Below, one piece after another: positions 36,038 to 44,205 of a stretch of 64,000 bases of DNA; the first letter of the stretch is position 1; every line of letters starts with the position of its first letter. The DNA lies in contig NZ_UTBZ01000169.1 in assembly GCF_900580865.1 (NCBI RefSeq), forward strand, positions 124,001 through 188,000, in the 5' to 3' direction. The position numbers and the translations under genes are program-made. The stretch comes from Pseudomonas viridiflava (GTDB lineage Bacteria > Pseudomonadota > Gammaproteobacteria > Pseudomonadales > Pseudomonadaceae). The notes beneath the pieces are model-generated. The model was not told where the DNA came from. It ran no database searches and saw only the letters and a program-made list of their open reading frames with translations.

Positions 36038-36426
36038 GGACAGATAAATACACTCCAGGCCGCTGACCTGTTTGATTGCAAAATCGTCGCGCAACTTATT
36101 TCTCTGCAAGGCTTGTAAACGTTAGGGGGTTCCTGGTTTGTTGACTCTTTGGTCAACTGGTATACCAAATGGAAATGCGGCGCGCATGCTAGCCGTAGTG
36201 CATCTAAATGTATGTATGACGGTTGAAATGTCAGACAGGCGGTTAATTCATTCGAACGTGTGTTTTATGTGCGCCGTCTCAAAAATGAAACAGGGTTTGT
36301 AACGGCAGTGATTCGCCTTTATGAGTTGCTGAAGGTTGCAATACTTTTATTCTTATAACGCTGCGTCAAAAGATCGCAGCCCTCGGCAACTCCTACATTT
36401 GCTAAACGCATGAGAAGCGCAAATGT
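36038..36426. other. AT-richer intergenic region with operator-like palindromes and a repeat arm
   Basis: About 390 bases without a supported gene. At 36139-36154 TTGAC-N6-GTCAA forms an inverted repeat, followed at 36159-36168 by the palindrome TGGTATACCA, the type of site used by GntR-family repressors. At 36368 an arm AAAGATCGCAGCC of the dispersed repeat seen at 13420 occurs alone. The region is lower in GC than its flanks. Confidence 0.45.
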
Positions 36427-37107
36427 TTAAGTCTGCTCGATAATCAAACTGGCCCCCTGATTGCGTGTATTACCGACAGCTTTGCTGACTTTGTACCATT
36501 CGAACACTTCGCTGCCTTCACCCTCGAATAGCAGCATTTGCTCGGCGCGTTCAACCGGCGTCGCCGGGTCGAGCCACTCGCGCGCCAACTCTGCGCGGAA
36601 CACCACCGGTCGGCGATCATGGATATCGAGCATGCCACCGACAGCATCGGCGGTGATGATCACGAAACCATCGTCATCCCGAGCCGATGTTACGGCTGTC
36701 GGAAATTGTCCGATGGCAGCGCAGAAAACCGCTTCGTGATCCGCGCGACGAATCAGCCACGGTTGTCGTGTTTTATCTTCGCCGTCGACCCATTCAAACC
36801 AGTTGTCCACGGGCACAATCAAGCGATGTCGCCAGATCGCCCGGAAGAACGGACCATGGGCGACTTTCTCCACCCGGGCATTGATCGGTGGCGGGCGATC
36901 CTTGGCCCAGTGCGGACGCCAGCCCCAGCGCAGATTGTCGGCATGCAGGTGCTGCCCTTGTTGATGTAGCACGGCCAGCGCGGTGGTCGGCGCCGCGTTA
37001 TAGCGATCAAGCGGCGCATCGCCAACGTGGTTGATCAGCGCGTCGGGAATGCTCAGCACCGCGACAAAGTCGTGAATGCCACGGTACTGCGAGAGTCTTC
37101 CGCACAT
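36427..37107 (-). CDS. SOS response-associated peptidase (SRAP, HMCES/YedK-like)
   Basis: A 226-residue SRAP protein, which crosslinks abasic sites in single-stranded DNA through its N-terminal cysteine. The start MCGRLSQY places catalytic Cys2 correctly. Other family sites are YNAAPTTALAVL, RWGWRPHWAKD, NARVEKVAHGPFFR, HRLIVPVDNWFEWVDG and the late HDRRPVVF. GGAGAT precedes the ATG; an in-frame start 21 codons earlier would bury the catalytic Cys and is rejected. It follows the ABC permease by 28 bases. Confidence 0.92.
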   Translation of the reverse strand: MCGRLSQYRGIHDFVAVLSIPDALINHVGDAPLDRYNAAPTTALAVLHQQGQHLHADNLRWGWRPHWAKDRPPPINARVEKVAHGPFFRAIWRHRLIVPVDNWFEWVDGEDKTRQPWLIRRADHEAVFCAAIGQFPTAVTSARDDDGFVIITADAVGGMLDIHDRRPVVFRAELAREWLDPATPVERAEQMLLFEGEGSEVFEWYKVSKAVGNTRNQGASLIIEQT

Positions 37108-37135
37108 GGGCCGATCTCCGGTTGGAGATTTCAGC

Positions 37136-37978
37136 TTAGTCGCTGGCGCCCTGACCGGTGAATGTGTCACGCCAGTTCAGCCAGCGACGTTCGAGCATGG
37201 CGAGCAGGCTGTCGCTGAATTTACCGAGCAAGGCGAGCACGATAATCGCAGCCAGCACGATGTCCGGCCGCGAGGTCTCCCGGCCGTCACTGAGCAGATA
37301 GCCAAGCCCCTTGGTGGCCGCGATCAGTTCCGCCGCCACCAGAAACATCCACGCCAGGCTCATGCCACTACGCAACCCGGTGAACAAGCCGGGCAGGGCG
37401 GCCGGCAGCAAGATACGCCGCACCAATTGCAAACGGCTGAAGCCATAGATGCGGCCGACCTCCACCAGTTTGCGATCAATGTTGCGAATGGCTGCGACGA
37501 CATTGACGTACACCGGAAAGAACGCGCCGATGGCAATCAGAACGATTTTCGAGGTCTCGTCGATGCCCAGCCACAACAGCAGCAGCGGCACCCAGGCCAG
37601 GCTCGGAATGGAACGCAAGGCGGCGAAGGTCGGTTCCAGATAAGCCTCGGCTTCGCGACTCAAGCCGACCCAGGCGGCAAATACCAGCGCTAGGCTGGCA
37701 CCGATGGCAAATCCGAGCAGTACGCGAATCAGGCTGGCGCCGATGTGTTTCCATAGCGCGCCTTCGGCGAGGTCAGTGAGGGTCAGGGCGATCTCGCTCG
37801 GCGCCGGCATCTGGTAGGACGGCAGCCAGCCGATGCGTACGATAATTTCCATGGCGACGATGATCAGCAGCGGCAAGGCCAGGCCCTTGCAACGGCGCTG
37901 CCATGTCGGACTGAGAACCGTATTGCGCCGGCGTGGCGCGGTGAGCGGCGCGGGCAGGTCTTTGCTCTGAGTGGTCAT
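37136..37978 (-). CDS. ABC transporter permease, SsuC/TauC type
   Basis: A 280-residue inner-membrane permease of the nitrate/sulfonate/taurine class. The EAA loop is GRIYGFSRLQLVRRILLPAALPGLFTGLRSGMSLAW. About six membrane segments are visible, with FAALRSIPSLAWVPLLLLWLGI typical for SsuC. It lies 60 bases after a sulfonate-type binding protein gene. No ATPase gene accompanies it, so an ATPase encoded elsewhere must be used or the locus is incomplete. Confidence 0.88.
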   Translation of the reverse strand: MTTQSKDLPAPLTAPRRRNTVLSPTWQRRCKGLALPLLIIVAMEIIVRIGWLPSYQMPAPSEIALTLTDLAEGALWKHIGASLIRVLLGFAIGASLALVFAAWVGLSREAEAYLEPTFAALRSIPSLAWVPLLLLWLGIDETSKIVLIAIGAFFPVYVNVVAAIRNIDRKLVEVGRIYGFSRLQLVRRILLPAALPGLFTGLRSGMSLAWMFLVAAELIAATKGLGYLLSDGRETSRPDIVLAAIIVLALLGKFSDSLLAMLERRWLNWRDTFTGQGASD

Positions 37979-38038
37979 GATTGGGCTCCGCTCACGACAA
38001 ATCCGCGCCGGGCGCGGATTTATTGTGAGACTGATCGA

Positions 38039-39019
38039 TTACTGGTGGGCGACGGCTTGCTGCACACCGCTGTCGAGCAATTGGTCAATGACTTGATCGA
38101 CATTCACGCCACGACGCACCAGTTCTTCGGAGAGCAGAATCGGCGCCGCTGCCTTGGAGGCGCTGATGTCCTGCTGAGTGAGTTGTGGGCTGCTCAGGTC
38201 GGTACGCGACAGTTGCAACCTGGCCACGTCCAGCGGCAAGCCGGATTCCTTGGCGAGGAGGGCGGCGAATTCATCGGGATTTTTCAGCGCCCAGTCGCGG
38301 GCCTGTTCGTAGGCCTTGATCACGGTGTCGATGGTCTGCGGGTGTTCTTTGGCGTATTGCTCGGTGACACTGACCACGCCGTAGCTGTTAAACGCCGGGT
38401 TGCGGTACAGCAAACGCGAACCGGCCTGGACCTGGCTGGCGGCCATGTGCGGATCGAGTCCGGCCCAAGCGTCGACATCGCCTTTTTCCAGTGCGGTGCG
38501 GCCATCCGGATGTTGTAGATGGACCAATTCCACGTCGTTTTTTTTCAACCCGGCCTGTTGCAGGCTGCGCAGAGTGAACAGATACGGGTCGGTGCCTTTG
38601 GTAGCGGCAATTTTTTTGCCCTTGAGGTCGGCGACGGTCTGATACGGCGAATCTTTGCGCACCACCAGTGCAGTCCATTCGGCGCGGCTGTAGACGTAGA
38701 CCGATTTGATCGGGCTGCCGTTGGCGCGGCTTAGCACGGCGGCGAGGCTGGCGCTGGAAGCGAAATCCACGCCGCCGCTGTTGAGGTATTCCAGCGAGCG
38801 GTTGCTGCCCTGACTCAATACCCAACTGACCTTGGTCTGCGGCAAGGCTTTTTCGAGGAAGCCGAAGTGCTTGAGCACCAGACTGACCGGCGAGTAATAG
38901 GCGTAGTCGAGATGCACTTCCGCCGGCGCGTTTTCAGCCGCGTCGGCCAGTGGTTGCAGGCTCAGTGCCACTGCGCTGGCAGCCAGCAGGGTTTTGAGTC
39001 GAGGAAAGAACGATGTCAT
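38039..39019 (-). CDS. aliphatic sulfonate-type ABC substrate-binding protein
   Basis: A 326-residue periplasmic binding protein of the SsuA/TauA family. The signal peptide ends near LADAA. Family stretches include LDYAYYSPVSLVLKHFGFLEK, GGVDFASSASLAAVLSRANGSPIKSVYVYSRAEW, VADLKGKKIAATKGTDPYLFTLRSL and KGDVDAWAGLDPHMA. The ATG was chosen because GGAGCG precedes it. It heads an operon with the permease downstream and is divergent from a second binding protein, suggesting uptake of organosulfur compounds under sulfate limitation. Confidence 0.88.
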   Translation of the reverse strand: MTSFFPRLKTLLAASAVALSLQPLADAAENAPAEVHLDYAYYSPVSLVLKHFGFLEKALPQTKVSWVLSQGSNRSLEYLNSGGVDFASSASLAAVLSRANGSPIKSVYVYSRAEWTALVVRKDSPYQTVADLKGKKIAATKGTDPYLFTLRSLQQAGLKKNDVELVHLQHPDGRTALEKGDVDAWAGLDPHMAASQVQAGSRLLYRNPAFNSYGVVSVTEQYAKEHPQTIDTVIKAYEQARDWALKNPDEFAALLAKESGLPLDVARLQLSRTDLSSPQLTQQDISASKAAAPILLSEELVRRGVNVDQVIDQLLDSGVQQAVAHQ

Positions 39020-39312
39020 GGGGCGCTCCGGCAAAGGCACAGGTTTCTTATGTCCAAAAAGATATTTTTATCGAATGCTTCCTGCATGAATGGAATATTG
39101 CAGGCTCTGTGCCATGTGCCTGAAAACGCCGGTTTATAAGGCTTGCAAGGCCCCGGGCAGGATTTCAGCTGTTGCGTGGGCAACAGTGTGATTCGCTACT
39201 GTTGCCAGGCAGACAGCAACTATCAATCGTGATCAGCTTATGCGTTTATCGAATTTCAAAACCTTGAATCAACAGCGTTATGGTCTATGCAATTACCTTT
39301 TCAGGATTCGCC

Positions 39313-40260
39313 ATGAAGCTTTCTCGTTTCCTCCGCAGTGCGTTAATCACCGCATTATTCACCTCACCGCTTTCCTACGCCGCCGAGCCATTGGTCCTGC
39401 ACGTCGGCGATCAGAACTACTACAACGTCCGTGCTTCGGTGGAGGCATCCGGCGTGTTGAAAGACGCGCCCTATACCGTTGACTGGAAACACTTTCAGGC
39501 CGCAGCTCCATTGGCTGAAGCCCTGCAGACTGGCTCTCTGGATCTCGGCTTCCTGGGCGATTCTGGCTTTCTGTTTCTTGCCGCCAAACAGGCGCCAGTA
39601 AAATTGATCGGCGTATCACGGCAAAATCCCGACACCATCGCGCTGCTGGTGCCGAAGGATTCGCCGGTGAAAACCATCGCCGATCTGAAGGGCAAGAAAG
39701 TCGCCTACTGGCCCGGCGCCTGGAGTCAGCAGTTGACCTTGCGTGCACTGGAGCAGGGCGGTCTGCCGGAGAACTACGTCGAGTTCGTCAAGCTGATGCC
39801 GATCGATGCTGCCGCGGCTCTGCCCCAAGGCAGCATCGATGCTTTCCCGGTGTGGGAACCGTACATTTCCCAGCAGATCGTGTTCTCCGGTGCGCGGCCG
39901 ATCCTGACCGCAAAAAACCTGATGCCAGGGCTCAGTGCAATCGCTGCGTCGACGCCGTCGATCGACAGCAAACGTGCGGCCATTGCGGATTTTCTCGGTC
40001 GTTTGAAACAGGCTCGGGCTTGGGTCGACAGCCACACGGACGAATACGCCGACCTGTGGGCTAAGAAAGCCAATCTCGATCAGCAGGTGTCGCGTCACTG
40101 GTTGCGACAGGCGCACATGACCGTCGGGCCGGTGGACCAGCAGGCCGCTTCGGATCTGCAAAGCACCGCCGATTTTCTGTTCAAGGTGAAAGCGCTGCCG
40201 GCACCGTTGGCCACCGCCGGGATTATCGACACGTCTTTTCAGCAGGCATTGGCTCACTGA
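39313..40260 (+). CDS. second sulfonate-type ABC substrate-binding protein
   Basis: A 315-residue paralogue of the previous class, with signal peptide ending near LSYAA. Visible: VLHVGDQNYYNVRASVEASG, GSLDLGFLGDSGFLFLAAKQAPVKLIGVSRQNPD, TIADLKGKKVAYWPGAWSQQLTLRALEQ and LPQGSIDAFPVWEPYISQQI. AGGA precedes the ATG by six bases; an earlier in-frame start at 39280 lacks a site. It is divergent from the permease operon across a 293-base gap that must hold both promoters. The pair suggests two ligands feeding one permease. Confidence 0.87.
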   Translation: MKLSRFLRSALITALFTSPLSYAAEPLVLHVGDQNYYNVRASVEASGVLKDAPYTVDWKHFQAAAPLAEALQTGSLDLGFLGDSGFLFLAAKQAPVKLIGVSRQNPDTIALLVPKDSPVKTIADLKGKKVAYWPGAWSQQLTLRALEQGGLPENYVEFVKLMPIDAAAALPQGSIDAFPVWEPYISQQIVFSGARPILTAKNLMPGLSAIAASTPSIDSKRAAIADFLGRLKQARAWVDSHTDEYADLWAKKANLDQQVSRHWLRQAHMTVGPVDQQAASDLQSTADFLFKVKALPAPLATAGIIDTSFQQALAH

Positions 40261-40391
40261 GCGAGCGCCGGAACCAAACCCTGTGTACCTTATCCAACCT
40301 CCGCTCGCGGATCGGAGCGCAAGGATGGATAAGGGCGAGGGAGTTTTGCCAATCGACAACATGACGGCAGCTGCCGTGCTCAAGGCAAAAC

Positions 40392-41291
40392 ATGAAATCC
40401 GGATTCAAGCTTCTTTGTGCTGCGCTCATTGCTCTCGGACTGGCCGGTTGTATCGCCGCACCGATAGAAATGACCGCGCAAACCGAAACGCGCCTGAAAA
40501 CCCAGGCACCGGTGCGGTTTCTATTGACGTTCGACGATGGCCCCAGCGCTTCGAGTTTGTGGAATCCGTCAGCCACGGTGCTCGACAGTCTCAAGGACAA
40601 CCCGCTGCAGCCGGGTATCAAAGCGGTGTTCTTTGTGCAGACGCGCGCGCCGCGAGCGGGCAACAGTGACATCGGTCGCGCCATCATGCGGCGTGAGCAT
40701 GACGAGGGGCACATAATTGCGTTTCACACGGCAACCCATTGGCACACCAATCATCGCTTGCTCGACCCGCAAGAACTCGAAGAGTCACTGACCAACGGCA
40801 CGGCTGATATTGCTGCTATTTCGGGTGCTCCGCCGACGCTGCTGCGCCCGCCATTCTGGAATTATGACAAGCGCACCTTCGCCGCCTATCAGCAGCATGG
40901 CTTGCATGTGTTGCTCACCGATTTAAGCGCCAATGACGGCAAGATCTGGGGCTTCAATGCCAGTCCACGGCGTCGGGCCAATATGTTGCGGCAGTTATCG
41001 GAAGTCCGTGAGCGTATTGCCCTTGGTGAATTACCGACCGTGGACGGCGTTATCCCGGTCGTGGTGACGTTTCATGATCTCAATCGCTACACCGCACGGC
41101 ACACGCGCGAATACCTGCAGATTCTCCTCGATAGCGCGGCTGCCACGGGTGTGAGGCTAGCGGACAAACCTTTTTACGATGATCACGCTGCGCTGGAGAA
41201 AGCCGCACTGGCGCGCACCGTGGAGAACAGCTCGGAGGCGGTGAGTTTGCCGGGGATGTGGAACTGGATCTGGGATCATGACGCGCACTGA
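40392..41291 (+). CDS. polysaccharide deacetylase (NodB-like) lipoprotein
   Basis: A 299-residue lipoprotein with leader MKSGFKLLCAALIALGLAGC and Cys20 as the lipidation site. The NodB domain shows the catalytic LTFDDGPS motif (Asp-Asp), the metal-binding FHTATHWH, and LLRPPFWNYD. These enzymes remove acetyl groups from cell-wall or exopolysaccharide sugars; here it would act in the periplasm at a membrane. It is monocistronic. Substrate not predictable. Confidence 0.86.
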   Translation: MKSGFKLLCAALIALGLAGCIAAPIEMTAQTETRLKTQAPVRFLLTFDDGPSASSLWNPSATVLDSLKDNPLQPGIKAVFFVQTRAPRAGNSDIGRAIMRREHDEGHIIAFHTATHWHTNHRLLDPQELEESLTNGTADIAAISGAPPTLLRPPFWNYDKRTFAAYQQHGLHVLLTDLSANDGKIWGFNASPRRRANMLRQLSEVRERIALGELPTVDGVIPVVVTFHDLNRYTARHTREYLQILLDSAAATGVRLADKPFYDDHAALEKAALARTVENSSEAVSLPGMWNWIWDHDAH

Positions 41292-41402
41292 GGGCGCTGC
41301 TGCAAGTTGTGATCCGGTTGGCATTTTTGTATCGAGCAGGACACACAGTGCTCATCTATGCTCATCGGGTCGACCGACTCATCGCCTGCGAGGCGTTCCG
41401 CC

Positions 41403-41645
41403 ATGCTTGCCATTGATGATATCTGCCGGATTGTCGAATCCGGCTTTCCTGCGTTCAAGTGTGAATGCACTCCAGACACGCAGGGGCTGCTGAAAATCAA
41501 GGTTTATGAGCCGGACAGTGGGCGTGTCGAGTTGCTGCTCAATGGCGTTTCCCCGAAAGATCTCGTCACGATCCGTGACATTTCCAATTTCATCGGTGAA
41601 TTACGCACCGAAATGAGCGCTGGTCGTCGTGCCTTCGCCGGCTAA
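41403..41645 (+). CDS. DUF1652 domain-containing protein
   Basis: An 80-residue protein, one DUF1652 domain: DDICRIVESGFPAFKCECTPDTQGLLKIKVYEPDSGRVELLLNGVSPKDLVTIRDISNFIGELRTEM. This family is nearly restricted to Pseudomonas and often occurs in several copies per genome. The start at MLAIDD matches the family N-terminus. It is convergent with the Nudix gene, four bases apart. Function unknown. Confidence 0.88.
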   Translation: MLAIDDICRIVESGFPAFKCECTPDTQGLLKIKVYEPDSGRVELLLNGVSPKDLVTIRDISNFIGELRTEMSAGRRAFAG

Positions 41646-41649
41646 TGCC

Positions 41650-42012
41650 TCATAAACGCCGTTGGAATGCTTGAACGATGCGCAACGTCGCTTCGCTGGT
41701 GTTTAGATTGCGCACAGCGTCGAGCGGATGCCAGATGCAATCGATGATCTCGTTCTGCGGTCGCACCTGTTCGAAGTCCAGCACCGACGCCTCGTAGACA
41801 TGATGCCGCGTGCTGCCGCTGTGCAATTCCATTAGATACAACACATCGTCGGCGTCCAGGCCGGTTTCTTCTTGCAGTTCGCGCACGGCAGCCTGCGCTC
41901 GGGTTTCCCCGGGCTCGACCTTGCCGCCGGGCAATGTCCAGCGGCAGTGGGGTTTGCGCACCAGGAGAATGTGGCGATCCTGTTCGCATATAACGGTTGC
42001 GCGTACTTTCAT
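41650..42012 (-). CDS. Nudix hydrolase
   Basis: A 120-residue Nudix enzyme. The complete Nudix box GGKVEPGETRAQAAVRELQEETGL (about 29-52) fits G-x5-E-x7-REUxEExGU, giving the metal-binding glutamates. The short length suggests a MutT-like housecleaning pyrophosphatase. No neighbour points to a particular nucleotide substrate. Confidence 0.9.
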   Translation of the reverse strand: MKVRATVICEQDRHILLVRKPHCRWTLPGGKVEPGETRAQAAVRELQEETGLDADDVLYLMELHSGSTRHHVYEASVLDFEQVRPQNEIIDCIWHPLDAVRNLNTSEATLRIVQAFQRRL

Positions 42013-42236
42013 CTGTTACCTGTTTACTGCCTGTCACAAAATAGAAGTAAAACTGCAATATTTGAGCCGAGGCTTACAGTAAAGGTTTCATTGGAGTTTG
42101 GAGCGCTCGCTGCGGCGAAAAGTGCCAGATCCTTGACTGGCACGGCTGGCGACATCCGGTCGGCATTTCGGACGGCTCAGGGTGTAAGGTAAAAGCGTGA
42201 AGCTGGATCTGACCGTTAGCAAAAATGGAGGTGTCC

Positions 42237-42434
42237 ATGAGCATGCCGATGTTGAACAAGATGCACATGAACGGCTATGACGTGCTTAGCGTGAACAATG
42301 GCCCATGGCGGGTTTGCACCCAGGGCGATCGGCTGGCGTCGTTTGGCAGTCGGGAGGAGGCGTTGGCCTATGCCGCTGCGTTGCCTGGCTACAAAAAACG
42401 CTCGGCGCGCGCGCAAAGTCACAAAACCCACTGA
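42237..42434 (+). CDS. small DUF2188-like protein
   Basis: A 65-residue protein. The centre MNGYDVLSVNNGPWRVCTQGDRLASFGSREEALAYAAALPGY has the beta hairpin plus helix layout of DUF2188-type proteins. GGAGG lies six bases before the ATG, deciding the start. A terminator follows the gene. Function unknown; compare the similar small gene at 15330. Confidence 0.68.
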   Translation: MSMPMLNKMHMNGYDVLSVNNGPWRVCTQGDRLASFGSREEALAYAAALPGYKKRSARAQSHKTH

Positions 42435-42454
42435 CAGGCTGGCTGTAACGAAAG

Positions 42455-42480
42455 AGCCCCGGCGTGTGTCGGGGCTTTTT
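42455..42480 (+). terminator. intrinsic terminator after the DUF2188-like gene
   Basis: AGCCCCG paired with CGGGGCT around an eight-base loop, followed by TTTTTG. Confidence 0.85.
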
Positions 42481-42499
42481 GTTTTGGGGGAGGGTGGTC

Positions 42500-42739
42500 T
42501 TAGTGGACCTTGGTTCGGCTGATCGCGCGGGCTTTGACTTCCTTGGCATACAGTTGCAGCCGCTCTTCGTCGCTTTGCAGCACCTCGCAGGATCTCAGCA
42601 CGGTTTGCGCGTCCGCCTCATTGCCGGATTTGCGCAGCTGTTCGGCGATACGTTTCAGGTCGACCGCTGACCATCTCAAGTCCGATGCAACGCTTTGCAG
42701 GTCGCGTTGAAGTTCGTGTTCGTATTCATTGAGCCGCAT
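42500..42739 (-). CDS. hypothetical small helical protein
   Basis: A 79-residue protein, almost entirely helical and charged (MRLNEYEHELQRDLQSVASDLRWSAVDLKRIAEQLRKSGNEADAQTVLRSCEVLQSDEERLQLYAKEVKARAISRTKVH), probably coiled coil. GGAGGTGA, a near-perfect anti-16S match, lies before the ATG and fixes the start over one 14 codons earlier. Family and role unknown. Confidence 0.65.
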   Translation of the reverse strand: MRLNEYEHELQRDLQSVASDLRWSAVDLKRIAEQLRKSGNEADAQTVLRSCEVLQSDEERLQLYAKEVKARAISRTKVH

Positions 42740-42924
42740 GATCACCTCCAGAACATTCTCGGTAGAAAAGAGTAGTCGCATTTTTCGTCGAAGGGCAAAG
42801 CCTGTTTGCCAGTCAGCTGAGCGGTTGTGAAAAGTTGTGCAGATTGCGCCAAGGGCGCGGTGCCACGATGGATGTAGTGCCGCTTACACGCTACATTCAC
42901 TTTTTTTCAAATCAGGAATACACC

Positions 42925-43260
42925 ATGCGGATATGGATCGGGAGTCTGGCGTTGACCCTGTTGGCGGGTTGCTCGTTGCCGGCATCGCTGGTGCCGGGTG
43001 AGCCGAATATCAGCAAGACCAGTGAAAAGACGCCCAAGGACTATGCCGCGTGTGTATTACCGTTGTGGCAGCGGGATGTCGCGAAAACCTCGCAGACGTC
43101 GATTTCCAACGGCTATCGCATTACTGCACCGAGCATCATCACGGCGGACGAGATCCTCGACATCGTCAAGTACAAGGACGGCAGCCGGGTTTCGTTGTAT
43201 CAGGGGCCGCCATGGGCGAAGTCCGGATCGTTGCGCCAATCGGTGCGTGATTGCCTGTAA
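42925..43260 (+). CDS. hypothetical lipoprotein
   Basis: A 111-residue protein with leader MRIWIGSLALTLLAGC, lipobox LLAGC and Cys16. The mature part (KTPKDYAACVLPLWQRDVAKTSQTSISNGYRITAPSIITADEILDIVKYKDGSRVSLYQGPPWAKSGSLRQSVRDCL) has two further cysteines that could form a disulfide. AGGAA precedes the ATG. A terminator follows. Similar small lipoproteins are common in pseudomonads; role unknown. Confidence 0.75.
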   Translation: MRIWIGSLALTLLAGCSLPASLVPGEPNISKTSEKTPKDYAACVLPLWQRDVAKTSQTSISNGYRITAPSIITADEILDIVKYKDGSRVSLYQGPPWAKSGSLRQSVRDCL

Positions 43261-43276
43261 CGACGCCTGCAGAGAC

Positions 43277-43318
43277 AAAAAAAGCAGAAGCCGTATCGTC
43301 GGTTTCTGCTTTTTTTTG
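43277..43318 (+). terminator. intrinsic terminator after the lipoprotein gene
   Basis: AGCAGAAGCC pairs with GGTTTCTGCT (one G-T), with an A-tract before and eight T after. Confidence 0.88.
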
Positions 43319-43460
43319 CCTGCCAGGAGACTGATAAGGTGGGATCTGATTCGCGAAATGAGCGGTGACAGTTGCGCACGAAAGGTTTCCTCCGTGTGCA
43401 CTAGGCTTTTGCTGGGCGGTCGATAGTCAGGTCGGCCGGTCTTTCAAGGAGCCTCGGATC

Positions 43461-44066
43461 ATGGATGATCTGGTCAAAGAAGTTATTCCGTTGTTGCAGT
43501 ATCTGATTCCCGGTTTTTTGTCAGCATGGATTTTTTACTCGCTGACGGCATTCAAGCGACCCGATACGTTCGGGCAGATTGTGCAGGCGCTGATTTTTAC
43601 GTTTGTGATTCAGGGCGCGGTATTGGGGATCGGGGCAATTTGTCTATGGGTGGGTTCGAAAGGCTTTTCTGTAGGGAAATGGGATGCTCGGGCGGAGGCA
43701 TTGTGGGCATTTATTGTTTCAGTATGTCTCGCAGGGCTTTTCTGTTATTTGGCTTCAAACGGGTTGTTGCATGTGTGGCTACGCAAGCGAAACCTGACAC
43801 GTAAAAGCTCCCATCCCAGTGAGTGGTACAGCGCTTTTGAGCGACAGGATCGCCTTGTCACTTTGCAACTGAATGACGAGAGGCGACTGTTTGGCTGGCC
43901 CTTGGAGTGGCCTTCTGGCCCCTCGTAAGGGCAATTTATCTTGCTGAATCCACAATGGCTTGGCGATGGTGGCGAGGTGCTCACTTTTGGCGCCGAATTA
44001 ATGGTGATAGATTCCTCAAAAGTTCAGTGGGTCGAATTCAATTCTGTCGAGGAGGTTGTTTCATGA
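43461..44066 (+). pseudogene. DUF6338-like membrane protein gene interrupted by an in-frame stop
   Basis: The open part (43461-43928) encodes 155 residues: three hydrophobic segments (PLLQYLIPGFLSAWIFYSLTAF; ALIFTFVIQGAVLGIGAICLWVG; LWAFIVSVCLAGLFCYLAS) and a C-terminal stretch RRLFGWPLEWPSGPS, then TAA. The same frame continues for 45 more codons with family-like sequence (GQFILLNPQWLGDGGEVLTFGAELMVIDSSKVQWVEF), ending TGA at 44064-44066. DUF6338 proteins usually run through such a GxFxLxxPxWL segment. The distal stop overlaps the start of the next small gene as ATGA. The TAA at codon 156 therefore looks like a recent nonsense change. A truncated product may still be made. AAGGAG supports the start. 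Confidence 0.72.
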
Positions 44067-44188
44067 GCGCAAAAGCACCCAATCCCATGCCGCCTCACGT
44101 GGCGCGTCTTTTCGTGGGTCCAGACGGCAAGCCGTTGGCAAAACCGCTGGTTAAAGGGCCGAGTGCGCCTCCACCGCCAAAGCGCTGA
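44063..44188 (+). CDS. short proline-rich hypothetical protein
   Basis: A 41-residue frame (MSAKAPNPMPPHVARLFVGP; then DGKPLAKPLVKGPSAPPPPKR) with GAGGAGG seven bases before the ATG. Its start overlaps the distal stop of the interrupted DUF6338-like frame by four bases, so it was probably translationally coupled to it. Likely disordered. Family unknown. Confidence 0.55.
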   Translation: MSAKAPNPMPPHVARLFVGPDGKPLAKPLVKGPSAPPPPKR

Positions 44189-44205
44189 TCAGCGTCGCGT
44201 GCCAC

